A DNA stretch of 64,000 bases from Halichoerus grypus (lineage: Eukaryota; Chordata; Mammalia; Carnivora; Phocidae), in the NCBI RefSeq assembly GCF_964656455.1, contig NC_135719.1, positions 132,041,444 to 132,105,443 on the forward strand, written 5' to 3'. The translations under genes were made by a program, and so were the position numbers. Below, in pieces: positions 57,517-64,000 of this stretch. The notes under the pieces were generated by a model. That model had not been told where the DNA came from and did not search any database. It worked only from the letters and a program-made list of their open reading frames with translations. Position 1 is the stretch's first letter. Every line of letters starts with the position of its first letter.

Positions 57517-57972
57517 CAGTAGTCCCTCCTTACCCACAATTTCACTGTTGTGGTTTCGCTTACCCACCGTCTGTTGCAGTTAGAAAGCAGATGATCCTTC
57601 TTCTGATGTATGGTTAGAAGGTCAATAGTAGCCTAACACTATATCACAATGCCTACATTATTCACCTTACTTCATCTCATCATGTAGGCATTTGATCATC
57701 TCAGACCATCACAAGGATGATGATAGCACAATAAAGTATTTTGAGAGAGACCACATTTATTATAGTATGTTGGTATATTTGTTCGATTTTATTATTAGTT
57801 GTTGTTGTTAATCTTTTACTGTGACTAATTTATAAATTAAACTTTATCATAGGTATGCATGTAAAGGAAAAAAACACACGGACATAGTGTTTGGTACTAC
57901 ATGGTTTCAGGCATCCTCTGGTGGTCTTGGAACATATTCCCTGCAGATAAGTGCAGAAAGAGGGAATTACTG
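57517..57972 (+). mobile_element. Tigger-type (Tc1/mariner-pogo) MITE, complete
   Basis: The left end CAGTAGTCCCTCCTTACCC and the right end ...GAGGGAATTACTG are inverted repeats (CAGTAGTCCCTC against CAGTAATTCCCTC). TA flanks both ends (57515-57516 and 57973-57974). The body has 'tattttgagagagaccacattta', 'ttactgtgactaatttataaattaaactttatcataggtatg' and 'tggtttcaggcatcc'. At 456 bp it lacks the transposase gene. Confidence 0.9.
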
Positions 57973-57974
57973 TA

Positions 57975-58560
57975 CTTTGCAGATGATGAGTGCTGACTAA
58001 TTCAGTTTGGGCAGATGGAAGGACCTACAATTCAAACCATCTCTATCAGAATTTCCTCACAACACAAAATTGGTTGAGCAAATTGACAAACGCAGGACAG
58101 ATTTCCTAGACTCATTTGTGGCCTCCTGAATCACAATGGGAAGGGAGTTTTTCCTGCTGGGAAGTAAATGTATAATGATTCTCGTGGGGTAGAATTCAAT
58201 ATAATATAAAATAAAAATCACAATAAGACATTCATTGTCACCTTAACAGAGTTGAACTATGGTTATTCTATTAACTCACTTTCAAACTGAGTCGAAGTTG
58301 TAACAGAGCCATAATCCTATTTTTATTTGTTTGTTTTCTTTTATTATTTTTTGGTTTTGCTTGCACTGATGTTTAGAGCACCACAGCATTAAGCTAAGGC
58401 TTGAGTGGCCAAGCATCAACTTTTAAAAAGACTGGGGGCATGTATGACATTTAAAAGTAGCTAAACATTTTTAAAAAGTAAACTCACCTTTCTTTTTTAA
58501 ATGGTTTCTGTAAGAGTCACATAAGAATGCTGCTAACTTCACTTACGTTGCTCCTTTTAT
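57975..58560. other. Unique spacer
   Basis: No gene seen. Confidence 0.35.
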
Positions 58561-58564
58561 TTTT

Positions 58565-58800
58565 GCAATTTCTGGGTAAAATAATAACACCTAACACGTC
58601 TACAGCCCTTATTATATGTCAGACACCTTTCCAAAGACTTTTTAAGTGTTAAAAAAACATTTACCTTTCCAACAACCTTGTAAGGAAGCTACTTGCTATG
58701 GTTCCCACTTTACAAATGAAGAAACTGAGGCAAAAATGCCTAACCTACCTGATGAAGGTGATATAGCTGAGAAGTAACAGGTGAATCCTAATGCTTGGAG
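58565..58800 (-). mobile_element. MIR SINE, antisense, near full length
   Basis: 'agcccttattatatgtcagacacctttccaaagactttttaagtg', 'ccaacaaccttgtaaggaagc', 'cccactttacaaatgaagaaactgaggca' and 'agctgagaagtaacaggtgaatcc' are antisense MIR in order. Confidence 0.9.
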
Positions 58801-59749
58801 TCACTGCTCCAGGGTGTCTCTGTGGAAAGCAGTATAGGCCTTGCCCTAAAAGTGTTCATGTTTCTTACACAACAGAGAAGGCAAGGTAAAATGCAGGGAA
58901 AAAACCCATAATCCCAAAGTAGAAATTCAGTAATTTACAATGTCTGCTTCGAGGTCTCCCAATGTTGTTCTGCGTTACGAGGAGCGTATGATCTGAGGAA
59001 AGTAGCTCTGTCCCATGTGCTTTTGTATAATACGCAGAAATTTCCACAAGATTCAGAATCAGCACCAATAGATGCTTACTAAATCACTTTGTATTTTGTG
59101 CCCTCCTTAACTTCACCTGTTGGTGTATATCTACCCCCCCCCCCGCCCCCGGCAATACCCCACCACCCCCCTCCATGATTACTTGTGCCCTTTTGTCCAA
59201 GGTTCCTGGGCCTGCTTGTCTGCATGAACACAGCCTGGAATTTCCAGGTCACCGGCTCTATGCCACCTACCCAGGACTGCCTTCTGCAGCTGGTGTCCCA
59301 GCCTCTAAAATCATTCTTCTCCTCCATTCCACTGTTAGCTGGAAAGAAGTGTGACTGATGGGCTGGAAAATTCAATACTTTACTCTCTGGAGAGTGTTTT
59401 GTTATTGCTATTGTTTATTTTAAAGAGGACTCTCTGATGAGTCTCTAATGCTTGCATTTAAAGCAAAATGCAGGGTGACAAAAGGGGAAAGGTTTAGGTA
59501 AGAAACCATCCTTCCAGTTTCTGAAAACAGTCAGTGTGGGCAGCTCTCTATGTGTAAGTGTGTAAATGTGGTCCAGTTCAGAGGGCAAGCCCTGTGAAGG
59601 AGTCCTGGGACTTTAGCTGTCTTTTCAGAGCTAAAAATCGAACAAGCAATCACTTAATATTTAACACTCTGCCCCTACTGCTGTGCTTGGTGCTTGATAT
59701 TGCAAAAGTTAGCCCCTCAGAGCTGGCTGCATTTTTCTGAATATGCAGA
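58801..59749. other. Unique spacer with C-rich tract
   Basis: No gene. 58940-59040 retains CpGs. 59134-59173 is C-rich (C11, C5, C4 and C6 runs), a minus-strand G-quadruplex candidate. Confidence 0.4.
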
Positions 59750-59850
59750 GCTCCTGGTCTTTGTGGGTGCTGTCCCTCTGCCTGGAATAGCCTTCCTCTC
59801 CCTTCCCCAGCCCAAATCCATCCTTACCCCTTATGCTGAGTGCTGTTATG
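59750..59850 (+). mobile_element. L2 3' fragment, sense
   Basis: 'ggtgctgtccctctgcctggaatagccttcctctccc' is the L2 phrase 'gctgttccctctgcctggaatgctcttcc' in sense. Confidence 0.7.
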
Positions 59851-60133
59851 GCCAAGCTACAGTTTCAATATGAAGTCATCCTTCGTGGAGATTTAAAATG
59901 TGTTTCCTTGCACTCATGTCATATGCTTATCTCCTAAATGTCCCTGTAGGAACTAGACCGCACCCCTACATCACAAATGGTCAAGGAATTGTCTCTGTAT
60001 GTAGTCTTCGAACATACATAGGATTACTTTTTCACGTGTATTTTTCTTTGCCTTTTATTTGCCGTTCTTTAAATAATAAGTATTATTTCTCTCAAGCTGT
60101 ATGAACACTGAACTCTCCCTTAAGATGTCTAAC

Positions 60134-60560
60134 TGCTGTGGTTTGAAGTGGTGGGGTTCAGAGCCAATGGCCAAGAAAGAATTCTTGAGATGCTTTCGGT
60201 ACAAAAAAAGGTGGTTTTATTAAAGCATGGAGACAGGACCTGTGGGCAGAAAGAGCTACATTGGGGTTATGAGGAGTGACTGATTATATAAGATTTTCTA
60301 TCCTATGGAGGGGAGGGTGATGTTAGGGCTCCAGGAAATTGAGTCTATAGGTTTCTGGAGATTGCTTTTTTCTTGTAAATCATTAAGACAGTTGCAAACT
60401 GATAGAGACTCCTGTCCTGCATGACTGTGATCTCTATTAGTTAACCATTTGTTTTTCCCTTTTCTTTGTTTTTGGGCAGCCAGGAGTGCCTGAGGAATGT
60501 CACACATATCCCATCTGGGGGGGGGGGAGGTTGTGGGGTGTTAGTTTGTGCTTTGCCCTC
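60134..60560 (-). mobile_element. ERV class I-type solo LTR, copy B, antisense
   Basis: On the minus strand AATAAA (60216-60221) sits in 'ccatgctttaataaaaccacc', then 'ctcaagaattctttcttggcc' and an end near 'caaaccacagca'. Same family and strand as copy A. Better preserved poly(A) signal. A G10 run lies at about 60520-60529. No proviral coding region adjoins. Confidence 0.65.
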
Positions 60561-60845
60561 AGCTTGTCTTTTGCTCCCTATCATTTGTAAAAAAAAAATA
60601 ATAAAGGCAGATTTAAAGAGAATTATTTTCTTTTGGCGCATTTTATGAAGGAGGGAGGCTGGGTGAGAGAAAGATGTCCAAATTGCCTAGAAAATGAACT
60701 CAAATCTGTAATTCACCTTGCCCTTTATGAGCTGCTACAGAAGATATTTTTATTATTGAAGATGAAATAAATGAAAGAAAAATATATTTTAAAGAACGTG
60801 CATTTCAATTTCATTCTATTTGATACTTAATAAGTTTAATATGGC
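60561..60845. other. Spacer
   Basis: No gene seen. Confidence 0.3.
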
Positions 60846-60849
60846 CCAG

Positions 60850-60930
60850 TTACTATTCTAGGTATTGGGAATACAGAGCTGAATAAGAAGTCCACGATAG
60901 AGATTGGGAAGAAAAAAAACAATGGATCAT
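60850..60930 (-). mobile_element. L2 3' fragment, antisense (probable)
   Basis: 'actattctaggtattgggaatacagagctgaataagaag' follows 'ctgttctaggcactggggatacagcagtgaacaa' of antisense L2. Confidence 0.6.
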
Positions 60931-63900
60931 TTAATATGCTATCTTAAAATGTAAATTTTCATAAATCAAAATTAACCTGTAATGGAAGTTGACTCGAATG
61001 TCACTTCAAAGCCTTTAAAGACTCTTTTTTTTTTTTTTTTTTTTCCTGGTCATGTTTACAAATTTCCATGATTGTCTATGAGTTCTACTACTTGTATCTT
61101 TGTGAGTCACTTTACAGGCCTGGCTAATTGCAGATACTTGAAGTAGAAAATACCCAGAGATACTCAGAGTGGATATAAGAGTAAAAGGGGATGTGAGGCA
61201 GTGAGAGAAAAGGCTGAATAACAAATCTGTGTCCTGATTAGGGCTTTTAATGAGACTCCATTAATGCAGATATGCAATGCCAATCTAAAATATGACTGTT
61301 GTATGCTTTCTGTCAGTTGAATTATTAGTTATCTTCAGGGTGTCAGAATAAGGAGGGAAGGGGACCAGGTAAGGGAAAAAAGTGACAGTGTGACAAGAAG
61401 GAAGGAAGGAACATACCTCTAATGAAGCATGTACTTGTAATATATTCCTTCACCTCAGAGTTCCCTACATACTGCAGAGCCAACATCGCTAACTCTTCAT
61501 TCTTCCACATTATCATTAGGAAAATCTTTTCGGAAATTTATTCATTCTTGGTGTTAAATTTTTCCCCATACTTGATGCAAATAGATAAGCGTACCTGGAG
61601 CTTATTTGTTCAGGTGGTTTGGAACAAACCACATATGATATGCTCCTCCATGGAGACATGGCTGAACATTACGTCATTCTCTCCTCCATTTCCTGTATTT
61701 TTTGAAGTCACTCAAGCAGCAGTTGTAGTCACTCTTAGAGCGTGCAAGAGGCACTTCTCCTCCAGGTGCTATTCCCCAGTTGTACTGATGTTTTCCTTCC
61801 ACATCTCACGTATATTGGTCAGCCCTTGCCAAGTATAATATTCTCCTTTCATGTAGAAAATAATTTTCAAGCCTAGCATCCGTCTGAGAATGACCTAAGA
61901 ACTTCTAGAACATATGATAACTTGGCCAGAGTGAACATAATCTCTTAGGAAGCAATGCTTACAGAGGTTCTTACCTGTAGATTTTCAGATGCTTCATTTT
62001 ATTAGTGAAAAAAAGTCATTTACCAGGAAAAAAAAACAACATGAAAAGGAGAGAGTTTGTTAATCAAAGAGATGTGTTGGCATAACTAAGATTCTGGCAA
62101 TTTTTCAAGAAGATGAATTTCTTTATTGGAATGAAAAGTATGTTGTTATTAGAACTAAGTAGAAGGTCAAAGTCCAGTCATAGGAATAAGAAAAAAATTT
62201 TGGGATTAATAGATCTTGGTCTCTAGCTCAGATTTTATTTATTAGAGTTTAAATTCCCCTGGATTAGGAGAAGATTAATTTCAGAGGCTGAATTAGCTTT
62301 TGACCTGGGTATGGGACACAAGTGGCCACAGATGTGGGGAATGGAGGACTAGTATGGCAGGGGATCATAGTCCTTTGTGTAAAATAAAGATAATCCACAC
62401 ATGCTGTGGCCGTCACAATTTCTTAGGGACTCTGGAAATTATAATCGTCAAAGTCATCCAAATATCCATACTGGAATTAGATCTGCAGAATCTAAGAGCT
62501 GATTTTAGTATATTGGAGTGGCAAGGCATAAACTACCTTGGGTAAGGAATGAGGATGACTTCACCAAGGGAAGGAAAACCAAATGTAACATGAATCAATA
62601 AAGCAGACATATTTTTTATGAACTCTATTAACACAATGGATGTGGTATACCGTTTTATTATTTGAATGAAATCCTGAGTCTGCCAACTCTCTATAGCATT
62701 AAATTTATCTCTTAGTTTCTATTGTTGTTAGAAAAAAAAATAATACAAAAGGAGGATTTAAAGGAGACAAAGTCACTTATAATATTTCTTCAACTCAAAT
62801 GTAATAAATAAAATGTCTAGTTTCTTTCAGTTGCCCTTGTGCCATGGGCAGCTTTTGCCACCTCCAGACTTTGAAATTCTTTGATCAACCCTTCAGAAAT
62901 TATACTACCCATGTATAGTAGCAATCATCTTACAAAACAATGAAAATTTTGTTAAATATGTTAAGACACTAATGTGAATACTTAAGTGAATCCAACCTCA
63001 TAATTGAATGGGGGACTTATTAGTTTGGCCTTAACTGAGTTTACGATAGCTAATGAATAAGATACATTTACAAAGACATAGCCGAAGGAAAATGTATTGT
63101 TTTTATCAACATCATCTAGTCTTGCCATGTGAGTACTTTCAGTTTCATATGTATGGTCATATCTCTAGCATTATTGTTAAGTAAATTTCTCCATATATCA
63201 AACTAGTAGAAAAACATATAGCTCATATATATTGCAGAGAAAGAAAATATTTAGGTTTGGAATTTTGTAAAGAAAGTTATAATAGATTTATATTGTCTCA
63301 TTATTCCTAGCATGTAAATATGCCTTCATTCTTGCTTGTCAATTGTTTCATAATCAAGCAATGCTGGATTACAAAGACAGTGAGTTTTTAGTCAAGTGTT
63401 TTACTTTATTATTTTAAAGGTGGAGCTACATGTAATATGGGTCACTACAATGTTTATATCATGAAATATGAGTATCATCCTTCCATTGTTGGATTAATGA
63501 ACATTGTTTTTTAGATTTGAATTTCAGTATTATTCTTTTGAGAGGAGAAAAAAGGTTGGAGAATATAATAAAAATATCACTACCTTATAGCCATAAAGTT
63601 TATAAAGTTAATGGTTAAAGTTGTGTTTGCAGGTAAGCAAATATCCAGGTAATAAATAAAATTTTATTTAACTGTTCAGATATTTTGATGTAACAACATC
63701 AAATAGATATGTCTAAAACCTGTCATATTTTCCCACACTTAGAAATGAGATTTTAGCACTTCCCCTTCAAAATAAAATTCCAAATGAAATGCTTAAACCA
63801 TTTTTAAACTTTTGTTTATTTTTTATACTTTTTTTAATCATATCTGTGCTCATATTTCTTTCCTTATTTGCTCTATTACTCTATCTCTACCTTCTTAACC

Positions 63901-64000
63901 TTACTTGAAAGCCCAATTTCTTCTATGTAATAAACATTTCCTCAACCCTCCCCTCTACCAAGAGATCATGATCATTGGATTAATTCTCAAAGGACTCTGT
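60931..64000. other. Unique AT-rich region to window end
   Basis: No gene, SINE or L1 is recognised in 3 kb. This is the longest stretch without a young repeat. A T20 run lies at 61024-61043. A 138-codon frame at 61422-61838 has no recognised motif. The right part (62600-63900) is very AT-rich. Confidence 0.45.

Noticed and set aside
56800..60560. A provirus bounded by the two antisense LTRs
   Set aside because: The interval holds a Tigger MITE, a MIR, an L2 fragment and unique DNA, with no retroviral coding text.
61024..61043. T20 run as the tail of an antisense SINE
   Set aside because: No SINE body or target duplication follows. The same holds for the T-run at about 54809 and the A-run at about 36295.
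61422..61838. 138-codon frame, the longest in the window
   Set aside because: Cys, Phe and Ile-rich with no recognisable domain. Lengths like this arise by chance in 64 kb.

Overview
This window is nuclear DNA from a placental mammal, and the repeats point to a caniform (arctoid) carnivoran such as a bear, seal or mustelid. The main evidence is about twenty copies of the carnivore tRNA-Lys-derived SINE (SINEC/Can-SINE). They start with the GGGCACCTGGGTGGCTCAGT type of head, contain a GGGATCGAGCCCC B box and a CT-rich 3' half, and end in CAAATAAATAAATAAAATCTT-type tails. The head and tail fit the arctoid subfamily better than the dog or cat subfamilies as I know them. The window also holds a carnivore-type L1 3' end (24701-25557) and the usual old mammalian repeats: L1M, HAL1-like, L2, MIR, MLT1, Tigger and hAT. 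No species is claimed.

I find no protein-coding gene, tRNA, rRNA, snRNA or CRISPR array. All open reading frames are short (138 codons or fewer). Most lie in repeats, low-complexity DNA or AT-rich spacer, and none resembles a protein family I know. The window reads as intergenic or deep-intronic DNA. Two unique stretches stand out mildly: a non-repetitive block at about 51640-52200, and a short open frame that ends in a consensus splice donor at about 54299-54530.

Layout. 1-9 kb: L1M 3' end, spacer, a full SINE, an internally deleted old L1 (4755-6806) carrying a 278-bp GAAA array, and CA repeats. 9-17.5 kb: L1 and L2 fragments, a tandem SINE pair, an antisense L1M, an LTR-like repeat and an MLT1 LTR. 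17.5-22 kb: an antisense L2 apparently split by an L1/HAL1-like block. 22-33 kb: antisense SINE, a long polypyrimidine tract, the carnivore L1, a tiny L1 tail with a possible 3' transduction, three LTR-like pieces, MER5 and L2. 33-41 kb: mostly unique AT-rich DNA with MIRs and SINEs. 41.5-48 kb: a cluster of L1 and SINEs with several structurally odd SINEs. 48-56 kb: a hAT element, a GAAA array in a retroposon-like footprint, a unique block, and a SINE with a 94-bp internal triplication. 56-64 kb: old L1, two related antisense LTRs, a complete Tigger-type element and unique DNA.

There is no gene system here to describe. What is worth a second look is the retroposon biology: repeated SINE insertion at one target, a partial SINE dimer within one target duplication, an internally triplicated SINE, a 57-bp SINE stub with a perfect duplication, a possible L1 3' transduction and a possible tail-only insertion. 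Family names for LTR and old repeats are from memory of consensus sequences and need a RepeatMasker/Dfam run.
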